64,000 nt of DNA from DASWJZ01 sp963739005 (GTDB taxonomy: Bacteria > Pseudomonadota > Alphaproteobacteria > Rhizobiales > Afifellaceae): positions 62,001-126,000 of the forward strand of contig CAVTYQ010000005.1 of the NCBI GenBank assembly GCA_963739005.1, written 5' to 3'. The translations under genes and the position numbers were made by a program. Below the pieces are notes generated by a model. It saw only the letters and a list, made by a program, of their open reading frames with translations. It ran no database searches and was not told where the DNA came from. Shown one piece after another: positions 50,259 through 58,823 of this stretch (position 1 is the first letter of the stretch; each line of letters begins with the position of its first letter).

Positions 50259-51032
50259 ATGAGCGCCGACCTCTCCATCTTCGATCTCACCGGCAAGAAG
50301 GCGCTTGTCACCGGCGCCGGCCGCGGCATCGGCCGCGCCATCGCGGAAGGACTCGCCAGGGCCGGCGCCGACGTGGCGCTTGCCGGCCGCGATCTCAGCG
50401 CGCTTGAGGCGGCCGCTGCGGCGATGCAGGCGCTTGGCCGGCGTGCTCCCTTGCTGACGCTCGATGTCACCGACGCCGCCGAGTGCCGGGACGGCGTCGC
50501 CGACGCGGCGGAGGCGCTCGGCGGGCTCGATATCCTCGTCAACAACGCCGGGACGGAGGAGGTGCGTCCGTCCGCCGACGTCGACGAGGCGCTCTGGGAC
50601 AGGATTGTCGGCACCAACCTCCGCGGCGCGTTCTTCTGCGCCCAGGCGGCCTTCCACGCCATGCGGCCGCGAAAGAGTGGCGCGATTATCAATCTCTGCT
50701 CGCTCACCTCTTATGTCGGCATTCCGACCGCGGTCCCTTATGGCTCATCGAAGACCGGGCTGCTCGGAATGACGCGCGCGCTCGCGGCCGAATGGGCGCC
50801 CCACGGTGTCCGTGTGAACGCGATTGCGCCCGGCTATTTCCGCACCGCGATGACGGAAGGCTTCTTCGAGAAAGAAGGCTGGGCGGAGCGCGTGACCGCG
50901 CGCATTCCGCAGGGCCGCTTCGGCGAGCTTCCCGATCTCGTCGGCGCGGCGATCTTCCTCGCTTCCGGCGCGTCCGCCTATGTGACCGGCCAGTGCCTCG
51001 CCGTCGATGGCGGCGTACTGGCCTCGCTATGA
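50259..51032 (+). CDS. SDR-family oxidoreductase
   Basis: A 257-residue classical SDR with TGAGRGIGRAIAEG, NNAG, catalytic Ser in NLCSLTSYVG and YGSSK. C-terminal VTGQCLAVDGGVLASL. First gene of the run SDR - HisD-like - MDR alcohol dehydrogenase - ureohydrolase, divergent from the LysR regulator. The next start lies 28 bases downstream. Together with two other dehydrogenases it suggests stepwise oxidation of a hydroxyl-bearing compound. Confidence 0.88.
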   Translation: MSADLSIFDLTGKKALVTGAGRGIGRAIAEGLARAGADVALAGRDLSALEAAAAAMQALGRRAPLLTLDVTDAAECRDGVADAAEALGGLDILVNNAGTEEVRPSADVDEALWDRIVGTNLRGAFFCAQAAFHAMRPRKSGAIINLCSLTSYVGIPTAVPYGSSKTGLLGMTRALAAEWAPHGVRVNAIAPGYFRTAMTEGFFEKEGWAERVTARIPQGRFGELPDLVGAAIFLASGASAYVTGQCLAVDGGVLASL

Positions 51033-51060
51033 GCAGCATTGCTGCAGATGGATAAGAAAG

Positions 51061-52389
51061 ATGACGCCGCCCTGTAACCTGCATCGCCTCGCCGACCTAT
51101 CGCCGGAAGCGCGCGCCCAGCTGATGCGCCGGAGCGAGGCCGATCTCGGGTCCTTCCTCGAGAAGGCGCGTCCGATCATCGCGGCCGTGAAAGCGGAGGG
51201 CGACGCGGCGCTTTCGCGCTTCGCGCGCGAATTCGACAAGGCCGACGTTCCCGCCGACCGCATCTCCGTGACGCCCGCCGAGTTCGACGCCGCTTTCGGC
51301 GCCGTCGAGAGCGAGGTCATCAAAGCGATCGAGTTCGCGATCCAAAACATCCGCTCCTTTCACGAAGAGCAGCGGCCCGAGCCGATGTGGATGAAGGAGA
51401 TCAGGCCAGGCGCCTTCGCCGGCGACCGTTGGAGCCCAATCCCCTCCGTTGCGCTCTATGTGCCGCGCGGCAAGGGCGCGTTTCCGTCGGTGACGATGAT
51501 GACCACGGTGCCGGCGGTCGTCGCCGGCGTGCCGGAGATCGCGATCTTCACGCCGCCGACCGCGGAAGGCACGGCCGACGCGGCAACGCTCGTCGCAGCG
51601 AAGCTCGCCGGCGTCGAGACCGTCTATAAGTGCGGCGGGGCGCAGGCGGTAGCCGCCGCCGCCTATGGAACGCAATCGGTGCGAAAGGCGGTGAAAATCC
51701 TCGGGCCGGGCAGTCCGTTCGTCGTCGCGGCCAAGCGCCTCCTCGCCGACGTGATCGATACCGGCACGCCGGCCGGCCCGTCGGAGTCGATCGTGCTCGC
51801 GGACGACACGGTGGACGGCGGGCTGGCGGCGCTCGATCTTCTGATCGAGTCGGAACATGGCCCCGATTCCTCGGCGTATCTCGTCACCCATTCGAGCCGG
51901 GTCGCAGAGCAGGCGCTGGCGGCGCTTCCGCTGCATTGGGCGGCGATGGAGGAGGGGCGCGCCGCCTTTTCGCGGACCGTGCTTACGGGGCCGCGCGGCG
52001 GAATGGTCCTGACGCCGTCGCTCGAGGAGTCATACCGTTTCGTCAACGACTACGCGCCGGAGCATCTCGAAATTCTCTCGCGCGATCCGTTCGCGCATCT
52101 CGGCCACATCGTGAACGCCGCGGAGGTGCTGCTCGGACCCTACACGCCGATCACGCTCGGCAATTTCGTACTCGGGCCGAACTGCGTGCTGCCGACGAGC
52201 GGCTGGGCGCGGAGTTTCGGGCCGCTTTCGGTGACCGATTTCCTGAAGCGCTCGTCGGTCGGCTATGTGACGGCGGGCGCCTATCCGGAGCTTGCCGCGA
52301 ACGCGAAGACGCTGGCCGAATACGAGGGCTTCAGCGCGCACGCGAACGCCGTTTCCGCGATGCGCGAGCCCTACCTCGGTCGCCCGTGA
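51061..52389 (+). CDS. Histidinol dehydrogenase-like NAD-dependent dehydrogenase
   Basis: A 442-residue protein of the HisD family, which oxidises a primary alcohol to a carboxylate in two NAD-linked steps. Family motifs are ALYVPRGKGAFPS, GGAQAVAAAAYGT, GTPAGPSESIVLADD and YAPEHLEI. In the Zn site the QAEH motif of true HisD is ESEH here (E263, H266), so the Gln ligand is replaced by Glu. No histidine genes are nearby. Related HpsN enzymes oxidise sulfopropanediol; here an amino- or guanidino-alcohol is conceivable. ATG 51061 is chosen over an open frame to 51007. The stop overlaps the next ATG. Confidence 0.87.
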   Translation: MTPPCNLHRLADLSPEARAQLMRRSEADLGSFLEKARPIIAAVKAEGDAALSRFAREFDKADVPADRISVTPAEFDAAFGAVESEVIKAIEFAIQNIRSFHEEQRPEPMWMKEIRPGAFAGDRWSPIPSVALYVPRGKGAFPSVTMMTTVPAVVAGVPEIAIFTPPTAEGTADAATLVAAKLAGVETVYKCGGAQAVAAAAYGTQSVRKAVKILGPGSPFVVAAKRLLADVIDTGTPAGPSESIVLADDTVDGGLAALDLLIESEHGPDSSAYLVTHSSRVAEQALAALPLHWAAMEEGRAAFSRTVLTGPRGGMVLTPSLEESYRFVNDYAPEHLEILSRDPFAHLGHIVNAAEVLLGPYTPITLGNFVLGPNCVLPTSGWARSFGPLSVTDFLKRSSVGYVTAGAYPELAANAKTLAEYEGFSAHANAVSAMREPYLGRP

Positions 52390-53414
52390 TGCGCGCCGCG
52401 CGCCTCTACGATGTCGGCGACCTCCGCGTCGAGGATGTCGCGGAGCCGACCGTCCCGCGCGGCGATTCCGTGCTGGTCCGCGTCGCCGCCGCCGGCATCT
52501 GCGGTTCCGACCTGCACAATTTCCGCACCGGCCAGTGGATGTCGCGCAAGCCTTCGACGCCCGGGCACGAGCTTTCGGGCGAGGTGGTCGCGATCGGGGA
52601 AGCGGTGAAGAAGTTCGCGCCCGGCGACCGGGTGGTGGCGGATTCGCGCTTCTGGTGCGGCGAATGCATCAACTGCCGCGGCCGCCTTCCGCATCTCTGC
52701 GAGAATCTCGGCTATGTCGGCGAAGTCTGCGACGGGGGCTTCGCCGAAGCGCTCGTGCTTCCCGAGCGGCTGCTCTATCGGGTGGACCGCGACGTTGACC
52801 CAGCAATCGCGGCAATGGCGGAGCCGCTCGCCGTGGCGCTCCACGCCGTGAATCGACTGCAGCCGGAGGACGGGAAGTCCGTTCTCGTCGTCGGCTGCGG
52901 GCCGATCGGCGGATTGGCGGCGCTGGTCCTCGCGCGCCAGCCCGGCAGAGGTCCGGTGCTGGTGGCCGATCGCAACGCGGCGCGATTGGCGAAGGTCGCG
53001 GCGGTCACCGGCGCCATCCCGATCGCGCTCGACAAGGCTTCGGTCCTTGCCGCCGTATCCGAGCCGCTTCGCTTCGCCATCGACGCCAGCGGAAGCACTG
53101 TGGCGCTTCAGGCGCTTCTCGATATCGTGGCGAACGGCGCCACGATTGCCGCGGGCGGCATATTCCATGCGAAGCTCGACTTCGACCCGAACATTGTCGT
53201 GGAGCGCGAGCTGACGCTCAAAGGTTGCAGCGCCTTCGCCGACGAGTTGCCGCAGGCGATCGAGCTCCTGCCCAAGCTCGCGGACGATCTCCGCCAGTTC
53301 GTTGGAGAGGAGATCAATCTCGATGCGATCCCGGACGCCTATCAACGGCTGCTTGGGGGCAAAGCCGCCGGCTTGAAGACGATCGTGCGGCCGACGCCAT
53401 TTCCGTTAGAGTGA
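52389..53414 (+). CDS. Zinc-dependent MDR alcohol dehydrogenase
   Basis: A 341-residue medium-chain dehydrogenase of the sorbitol/threonine dehydrogenase group. Catalytic Zn ligands: Cys in GICGSDLH, His-Glu in PGHELSGEV. Structural Zn Cys4: CGECINCRGRLPHLC. Rossmann motif VVGCGPIGGLAALV. ATG 52389 overlaps the HisD-like stop (TGATG), so these two dehydrogenases are translated together and probably act in sequence on the same polyol-like compound. Confidence 0.9.
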   Translation: MRAARLYDVGDLRVEDVAEPTVPRGDSVLVRVAAAGICGSDLHNFRTGQWMSRKPSTPGHELSGEVVAIGEAVKKFAPGDRVVADSRFWCGECINCRGRLPHLCENLGYVGEVCDGGFAEALVLPERLLYRVDRDVDPAIAAMAEPLAVALHAVNRLQPEDGKSVLVVGCGPIGGLAALVLARQPGRGPVLVADRNAARLAKVAAVTGAIPIALDKASVLAAVSEPLRFAIDASGSTVALQALLDIVANGATIAAGGIFHAKLDFDPNIVVERELTLKGCSAFADELPQAIELLPKLADDLRQFVGEEINLDAIPDAYQRLLGGKAAGLKTIVRPTPFPLE

Positions 53415-53434
53415 TCTCGGCCGGGGAGCTTCCG

Positions 53435-54397
53435 ATGCATTCTTACGAGCAGGGCCGCCTCAATCTTCCCTTCGTCGGGCATTGCACGTTCGGCAAGCGG
53501 CCGCCCTGCCTCGACTGGGAGACGCTCGACGCCGACGTCGCCGTGCTCGGCGTGCCCTACGACATGGGCACGCAATATCGCCCCGGCGCGCGCTTCGGCC
53601 CGCGCGCCATCCGCGAAGCCTCGACGCTTTTCTCGTTCGGCCATGGCGGCGCCTACGATCACGAGGACGACGCGACCTATCTGCCGATGGACAAGGTCAG
53701 GATCGTCGACGTCGGCGACGCCGATATCGTTCACACGGACACCGTCACGAGCCACAAGAACACCGAGCTTGCCGTCCGCAAGATTCTGGAGCGGAAAGCG
53801 CTGCCGCTCGTTCTCGGCGGCGACCACGCGGTCAACATTCCCTGCATCCGCGCCTTCAGCGACGAGCAGCCCATCCACATCGTCCAGATCGACGCGCATC
53901 TCGATTTCGTCGACGTGCGCCATGGCGTGCGCGAGGGGCACGGCAATCCGATGCGGCGCGCCTCCGAGCAGGCGCATGTCACCGGGCTGACGCAACTCGG
54001 TATCCGCAACGTCTCTTCGACGGCGCGTGAAGGCTACGAGGATGCGCGGAAGCGCGGCTCGACCATCCGCTCCGTCAGGCAGTGCCGCAAGCTCGGCACA
54101 GAAGAGGTGCTGAAGCTCGTGCCGGCGGGCGTGCGCTACTACGTCACCATCGACATCGATGGGTTCGATCCGTCGATCGCGCCGGGCACCGGCACGCCGA
54201 GCCACGGCGGGTTTCTCTACTGGGAGGTGATGGAATTGCTGCAGGGCCTCTCGAAACGCGGCGACGTCGTCGGCATCGATCTGGTCGAGGTCGCGCCGGC
54301 GTACGATCCCTCCGGGATCACCGCGATGCTCGCCGCGCAGGTGCTGCTGACTTTCCTCGGATACATCTTCCACGAGCGGGAGATGCGCAAGCAATGA
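53435..54397 (+). CDS. Agmatinase-family ureohydrolase
   Basis: A 320-residue binuclear metal enzyme that releases urea from a guanidino compound. Metal-binding motifs: LGGDHAVN, IDAHLDF, TIDIDGFDPSIAPGTGTP. The substrate-contact loop is DFVDVRHGVREGHGN, unlike the second copy at 59605 (DTYDSFFGSRYNHGT), so the two probably prefer different guanidino compounds. GGGGAG (53423-53428) precedes ATG 53435. It is 81 bases before the binding protein of the second NitT/TauT operon, an arrangement also seen for guanidine hydrolase genes in cyanobacteria. No hypA/hypB nickel genes are present. Confidence 0.88.
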   Translation: MHSYEQGRLNLPFVGHCTFGKRPPCLDWETLDADVAVLGVPYDMGTQYRPGARFGPRAIREASTLFSFGHGGAYDHEDDATYLPMDKVRIVDVGDADIVHTDTVTSHKNTELAVRKILERKALPLVLGGDHAVNIPCIRAFSDEQPIHIVQIDAHLDFVDVRHGVREGHGNPMRRASEQAHVTGLTQLGIRNVSSTAREGYEDARKRGSTIRSVRQCRKLGTEEVLKLVPAGVRYYVTIDIDGFDPSIAPGTGTPSHGGFLYWEVMELLQGLSKRGDVVGIDLVEVAPAYDPSGITAMLAAQVLLTFLGYIFHEREMRKQ

Positions 54398-54409
54398 TAG
54401 CGCCCCGAA

Positions 54410-54426
54410 CTGGCCGAACATTTGCT
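54410..54426 (+). promoter_or_regulatory. Sigma-54 (-24/-12) promoter of the second NitT/TauT operon
   Basis: CTGGCCGAACATTTGCT has the -24 CTGGC and a perfect -12 TTGCT with GG-N10-GC spacing; positions 6-8 of the -24 element (ACG) differ from consensus. Transcription would start near 54438, 40 bases before ATG 54478. The leader contains a small stem (CGTGG 54443-54447 with CCACG 54459-54463) directly before the GGGAGGGTGAG ribosome-binding site. Confidence 0.68.
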
Positions 54427-54477
54427 AGATTTCGCTGCGGGACGTGGCCTCTAGGTAACCACGGGAGGGTGAGAGAC

Positions 54478-55506
54478 ATGGGCACTTTGTACACGCGCCT
54501 TAGCGCCGTCGTTTTCGCGGCGCTGGCGTTTCTGATCGTCGCGCCGTTTGCTGAGGACGCTAAGGCGGCGGTCGGCGACGAGAACAAGATCACCTGCATG
54601 TATCCGACCTGGGTCGGCTACGGGCCGATTCACGTCGCCAACGAGCTCGGCTTCTTCAAGGACGAAGGCATCACCGTCGAGGAGACCATCGACGACGACA
54701 TGGCGAACGCCGTGGCGGCGATGGAGCGCGGCGACATCGATTGCTATCTGCGCACGGTCGGCGAGTTCCAGGGTCTCGGCCGGCGCAAGACGACGCAGGG
54801 CATCATCATCGGCACGATCGACCTGTCGCTCGGCGGCGACGGCTGGGCGGCCGACGGCTCGATCAAGACGGTCTGCGACCTGAAGGGCAAAACGATCGCG
54901 GTCGAGCCGAACCTGCCGGCGCGGCTCCTGATGCAGATGGCGCTGAAGAAGGAGTGCAACCTTTCCATCAAGGACACCAACCTGACCGACCTTGCGGCGG
55001 CAGATGCGATCGGCGCCTTCTCCGACAAGAGCCTCGCGGCGGTCGGCACCTACGAGCCGGTGCTGAGCCAGGTCATCGCCGCACATCAGGACAGGGGCGC
55101 GCACATTCTCGCGTCGTCGAAGGACTATAACGACCTGATCCTCGACATCATCATGGCGCATACCGGCGAGCTGCACGCGCATCCGGACAAATACGTGAAG
55201 TTCCTCCGCGCGCTTTATCGCGCGGTCGATTATTTCTATGCGAATGAGGACAAGGCGATCCCGATCATCGCCAAGCAGTTCTCCATCACGCCGGACGACT
55301 TCAAGGCGACCCTGCCGAACTTCCGCTACACGCCCTTCGACGAGGCGAAGATGTTCATGGGCACGCCGGAGAAGCCGGGCCGCGTCTATGACGTCTTCAA
55401 CGAAGCGATGGACCTGAACCTCGAGTTCGGCGCCGCCGACGTGAAGCTCTTCCCGGAGGACCACATCGATCCTTCGATCATCAACAAGGTGGAGAAGAAC
55501 TGGTAG
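54478..55506 (+). CDS. NitT/TauT-type ABC substrate-binding protein
   Basis: A 342-residue periplasmic protein. Signal peptide residues 1 to about 29 (LSAVVFAALAFLIVAPFAEDAKA). The mature protein starts with KITCMYPTWVGYGPIHVANELGF, paralogous to the 46540 protein but diverged in the ligand region (EPNLPARLLMQMALKKECNL). Two or three cysteines in the mature part could form a disulfide. First gene of a run SBP - permease - ATPase - SDR - SDR - creatininase-like - agmatinase, which suggests that the importer feeds those enzymes. Confidence 0.9.
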   Translation: MGTLYTRLSAVVFAALAFLIVAPFAEDAKAAVGDENKITCMYPTWVGYGPIHVANELGFFKDEGITVEETIDDDMANAVAAMERGDIDCYLRTVGEFQGLGRRKTTQGIIIGTIDLSLGGDGWAADGSIKTVCDLKGKTIAVEPNLPARLLMQMALKKECNLSIKDTNLTDLAAADAIGAFSDKSLAAVGTYEPVLSQVIAAHQDRGAHILASSKDYNDLILDIIMAHTGELHAHPDKYVKFLRALYRAVDYFYANEDKAIPIIAKQFSITPDDFKATLPNFRYTPFDEAKMFMGTPEKPGRVYDVFNEAMDLNLEFGAADVKLFPEDHIDPSIINKVEKNW

Positions 55507-55529
55507 GGGAGGCGCGAGGCGATCAAGCC

Positions 55530-56453
55530 ATGGCGCTGTCGGCGGAGAGCCGGAACGACGCGGAGGATTCGGCGGCGAGTGCTTCCGCCGGCCGCGCGTC
55601 GTCCGGCCCGACCGCCGGTGCACTCCGCGCCTCCTCGAAAACGTCGCCGGCCCCGCATCGGGCCGGCGGCCTCGGCGAACTCTTCCAGTTTCGCGGCAAG
55701 CCGAGCGCCAACCTCCAGCTCTGGGTCGGCATCGGCGCTTTCCTGCTGGTACTCGCTGTCTGGTGGTCGGTCGCGCAGTCCGGATTGGTGAAGCCGCAGT
55801 TCCTTCCGTCGCCGGGGGCGGTGGTCAGTGCGTGGCTCGGCCTCTTCGGGACCGCCGGCTACGCCTACGACATCGGCATCAGCCTCGCGCGCGTCTGGAT
55901 CGCGTTCCTCGCTTCGGCGGTGATCGCCGTTCCGCTCGGCATGCTGATGTCGAGCTATCGCGCGGTCGGGGCGTTCTCCGAGCCGCTCATCGATTTCATC
56001 CGCTACCTTCCGGTTCCCGCGCTCGTGCCACTGACGCTGATCTGGCTCGGCATCGGCGAGGAATCGAAGATCGCGCTGCTGTGGATCGGCACCTTCTTCC
56101 AGCTTGTGCTGCTCGTCGCCGACGACGCGCGCCGGGTGCCGAAGGAGTTCATCGAGACCGGCCTGACGCTCGGCGCGAACGATCGCGCGCTCCTAAAAGA
56201 CATCCTCTTCCGCGCCATGCTTCCGAACACGGTGGACAGCCTGCGCATCACGCTCGGCTGGTGCTGGACCTATCTGATCGTGGCGGAGATCGTCGCCTCG
56301 AACTCCGGCATCGGCTACGAGCTGTGGACGGCCCGGCGCTACGGCAAGACGCCCGAGGTCTTCGCCGGCATTCTCACGATCGGCGTGATCGGGCTCGTCT
56401 CCGACCAGGCCATCCGCTTCGGCCACCGGCGCTGGTTCCGGTACTTGAGCTGA
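55530..56453 (+). CDS. NitT/TauT-type ABC permease
   Basis: A 307-residue permease with a long Ala/Ser-rich cytoplasmic N-terminus (about residues 1-60) before the first membrane segment. The family motif FIRYLPVPALVPLTLIWLGIGEE (part: FIRYLPVPALVPL) and the EAA-like loop FIETGLTLGANDRALLKDILFRAMLP are present. It follows the binding protein after 23 bases and ends six bases before the ATPase start. Confidence 0.9.
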   Translation: MALSAESRNDAEDSAASASAGRASSGPTAGALRASSKTSPAPHRAGGLGELFQFRGKPSANLQLWVGIGAFLLVLAVWWSVAQSGLVKPQFLPSPGAVVSAWLGLFGTAGYAYDIGISLARVWIAFLASAVIAVPLGMLMSSYRAVGAFSEPLIDFIRYLPVPALVPLTLIWLGIGEESKIALLWIGTFFQLVLLVADDARRVPKEFIETGLTLGANDRALLKDILFRAMLPNTVDSLRITLGWCWTYLIVAEIVASNSGIGYELWTARRYGKTPEVFAGILTIGVIGLVSDQAIRFGHRRWFRYLS

Positions 56454-56458
56454 GCGCG

Positions 56459-57277
56459 ATGCAGAACAGCGCGTTCATCGAGTTCCGCTCGCTGACGAAG
56501 GCCTTCGTCGACGAGCGCGGCCGCACGACGCCCGTCGTCGAGCCGTTGTCGCTCGAGATCGCCGAAGGCGAATTCGTCGTCTTCGTCGGACCGTCCGGCT
56601 GCGGAAAGACCACCGTGATGCGGATGGTCGGCGGTCTCGAAAAGCCGACATCGGGCGCCGTCTTGCTGAAGGACCGGCCGATCGCGGGGCCGAGCCGCGA
56701 GAAGGGCATGGTGTTCCAGTCCTATTCGTCGTTTCCCTGGCTGACGGTGCTCGGCAACATCCGCTTCGGGCTGAAGTATCGGAGCGACATCGGCGCGGTC
56801 GAGAAGGACCGGATCGCACGCCACTACTTGGATCTGGTCGGGCTCGCGCCATTCGCCGATTTTCACATCAACCGCATTTCCGGCGGCATGCGCCAGCGCG
56901 TCGCGATCGCGCGCACGCTCGCCGCCGATCCGCTCGTGCTCCTGATGGACGAGCCGTTCGGGGCGCTCGACGCGCTGACGCGCGAGCGGCTGCAGCTGCA
57001 GCTCCTTTCGCTCCGCAATGCCGAGAAGAAGACCGTGATCTTCGTCACCCACGATGTTGACGAGGCTGTCTTCCTCGCCGATCGCATCATCGTCTTTTCG
57101 GCGCGGCCGGCGCGCGTTCTCGCCGACGTTTCGGTCGGCGCCTCGCTGCCCTCCGAGCGGACGCTCGAAGTGACCGAGCTTCCCGCCTTCAGAAAACTTC
57201 GGCATGACGTGCTTGACCTGATCCGCAACGAGGAGACGCGGATCGAGGCGGCTGAGCTGGCCGCCGCGGCCTCCTGA
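56459..57277 (+). CDS. NitT/TauT-type ABC ATP-binding protein
   Basis: A 272-residue ATPase, intact unlike its paralogue at 48444. Walker A GPSGCGKTT, Q-loop VFQSYSSFPW, signature ISGGMRQR, Walker B VLLMDEPFGALD, switch His in FVTHDVDEA. ATG 56459 is five bases after the permease stop; a longer upstream frame is a shadow. It completes the SBP - permease - ATPase set and is followed directly by two SDR genes. Confidence 0.92.
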   Translation: MQNSAFIEFRSLTKAFVDERGRTTPVVEPLSLEIAEGEFVVFVGPSGCGKTTVMRMVGGLEKPTSGAVLLKDRPIAGPSREKGMVFQSYSSFPWLTVLGNIRFGLKYRSDIGAVEKDRIARHYLDLVGLAPFADFHINRISGGMRQRVAIARTLAADPLVLLMDEPFGALDALTRERLQLQLLSLRNAEKKTVIFVTHDVDEAVFLADRIIVFSARPARVLADVSVGASLPSERTLEVTELPAFRKLRHDVLDLIRNEETRIEAAELAAAAS

Positions 57278-57286
57278 GGGAAAGCA

Positions 57287-58063
57287 TTGAGCGCATTCGA
57301 TTTTTCCGGAAAGCGCGTGCTCGTGACGGGCGCGAGCCACGGCATTGGTTACGGCGTGGCGGCGGCTTTCGCGCGCGCCGGCGCGGAACTCACGATCCTC
57401 TCGAGCACCGCCGACATCGAGAAGGCCGCTGCCGCGATCGCAAAGGAATGCGGTCGGCCGGTCCGCGCCGAGATCTGCGACATCACGGACCGCGAGGCGG
57501 TGCGGCGCTCCGTCGGAAGTCTCGGTTCGCTCGATGTGCTCGTCAACAATGCCGGGCTGGAGCTGATCACGCCGATGCAGGCACCGGGCGAGGAGGTCGA
57601 GAAGACCTTCGTGCGCATCATCGAGATCAACGTCATCGGCACATATTATGTGACGCGCGAAGCGCTGCCGCTGATGCGCGCGGGTGGCGCGATCGTGCTC
57701 ACGTCTTCGATCTGGGGAAAGACGGGCGCCGCCGATTTTTCCGCCTACGTGACCTCGAAGCACGCCAACATCGGCTTCATGCGCGTGCTGGCAAAAGAGC
57801 TCGGGCCGAGTGGCATCCGCGTCAACGCCGTCTGCCCGGGCTGGGTGAAGACACGCGCGGCGCTCCGTTCGCTGACCAAGGTCTCCGACAAGGCCGGGAT
57901 CGACGAAGACGCGATGCTCGACCAGATCCTTGCGGCGCAAGCGCTGCCCGGGCTGATGGAGCCCGACGACGTCGCGAGCCTCTATCTCTTCCTTGCCTCC
58001 GACCTCGCGAAGAACATCACGGGCCAGGCGGTCAACGTCGACCGCGGGGACACGATGGTCTGA
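57287..58063 (+). CDS. SDR-family oxidoreductase
   Basis: A 258-residue classical SDR. It starts at TTG 57287 behind GAGGGAAAG. Motifs: VTGASHGIGYGV, NNAG, catalytic Ser in LTSSIWGK and YVTSK. The C-terminus (NITGQAVNVDRGDTMV) replaces the common DGG with DRGD. The stop overlaps the start of the next SDR (TGATG). Two adjacent SDRs suggest successive steps or opposite stereochemistry on one substrate. Confidence 0.88.
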   Translation: MSAFDFSGKRVLVTGASHGIGYGVAAAFARAGAELTILSSTADIEKAAAAIAKECGRPVRAEICDITDREAVRRSVGSLGSLDVLVNNAGLELITPMQAPGEEVEKTFVRIIEINVIGTYYVTREALPLMRAGGAIVLTSSIWGKTGAADFSAYVTSKHANIGFMRVLAKELGPSGIRVNAVCPGWVKTRAALRSLTKVSDKAGIDEDAMLDQILAAQALPGLMEPDDVASLYLFLASDLAKNITGQAVNVDRGDTMV

Positions 58064-58809
58064 TGGGCGCGCTTGAGGGAAAGAGGGCGCTCGTTACCGG
58101 CGGCGCGAGCGGTATCGGCAAGGCGATCGCACAGGCGTTCGCAGGTGAGGGGGCTCACGTCATCGTCGCCGACCGTGCCGCGGAAGCCGCTAACAAGGTC
58201 GTTGCGGCGATCGAAGCGAACGGCGGTAAGGCCTTCGCCGTCGCGGCTGATGTCTCCGACGAGACGCAGGTCGTGGTGCTCCTCAAGACGACAATCGAGA
58301 CGCTCGGCGGGCTCGACATCCTGGTCAACAATGCCGGCATCCTGATCGAGAAGCCGCTGCTTGAAACGACCGCTGACGATTTCGACCGGCTGATCGGCGT
58401 CAACCTTCGTGGCACCTTCCTGGTCGGGCGCGAGGCGCTTCGCGCCATGGTCGCGCAAAAATCCGGACGCGTCATCAACATCGCCTCGGAACTCGCCTAT
58501 CTCGGGCGCGAGAACTGCTCGATCTATTGCGCCTCCAAAGGTGGCGTGCTCTCGATGACCCGCGCCTGGGCGCGCGAGTTCGCACCGCATATTCTCGTCA
58601 ACGCGATCGCGCCCGGCCCGACCGACACGCCGATGCTCGGGCCGGAGTCGACATCGGCGGAGATGCTTGCGAAGGAATCGGAGAATCCGCTCGGCCGCAT
58701 CGGCCGGCCGGAGGAGATCGCCGCGGCGGCGGTGTTCCTCGCCGGGCCCGGCGCCACGTTCATGACCGGCCAGTGCCTGAGCCCGAACGGCGGCGCGGCG
58801 ATGTTCTAG
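58063..58809 (+). CDS. SDR-family oxidoreductase
   Basis: A 248-residue classical SDR with TGGASGIGKAIAQA, NNAG, Ser in NIASELAYLG and YCASK. Ends FMTGQCLSPNGGAAMF. ATG 58063 overlaps the previous stop. Followed after 14 bases (GGGGGATGAGAAG) by the creatininase-family gene. Part of the transporter-enzyme operon that begins at 54478. Confidence 0.88.
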   Translation: MGALEGKRALVTGGASGIGKAIAQAFAGEGAHVIVADRAAEAANKVVAAIEANGGKAFAVAADVSDETQVVVLLKTTIETLGGLDILVNNAGILIEKPLLETTADDFDRLIGVNLRGTFLVGREALRAMVAQKSGRVINIASELAYLGRENCSIYCASKGGVLSMTRAWAREFAPHILVNAIAPGPTDTPMLGPESTSAEMLAKESENPLGRIGRPEEIAAAAVFLAGPGATFMTGQCLSPNGGAAMF

Positions 58810-58823
58810 GGGGATGAGAAGCG

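Noticed and set aside
54427..54477. Guanidine riboswitch in the leader of the second NitT/TauT operon
   Set aside because: Only a 5-base stem is present; none of the conserved ykkC, mini-ykkC or class III features could be recognised.
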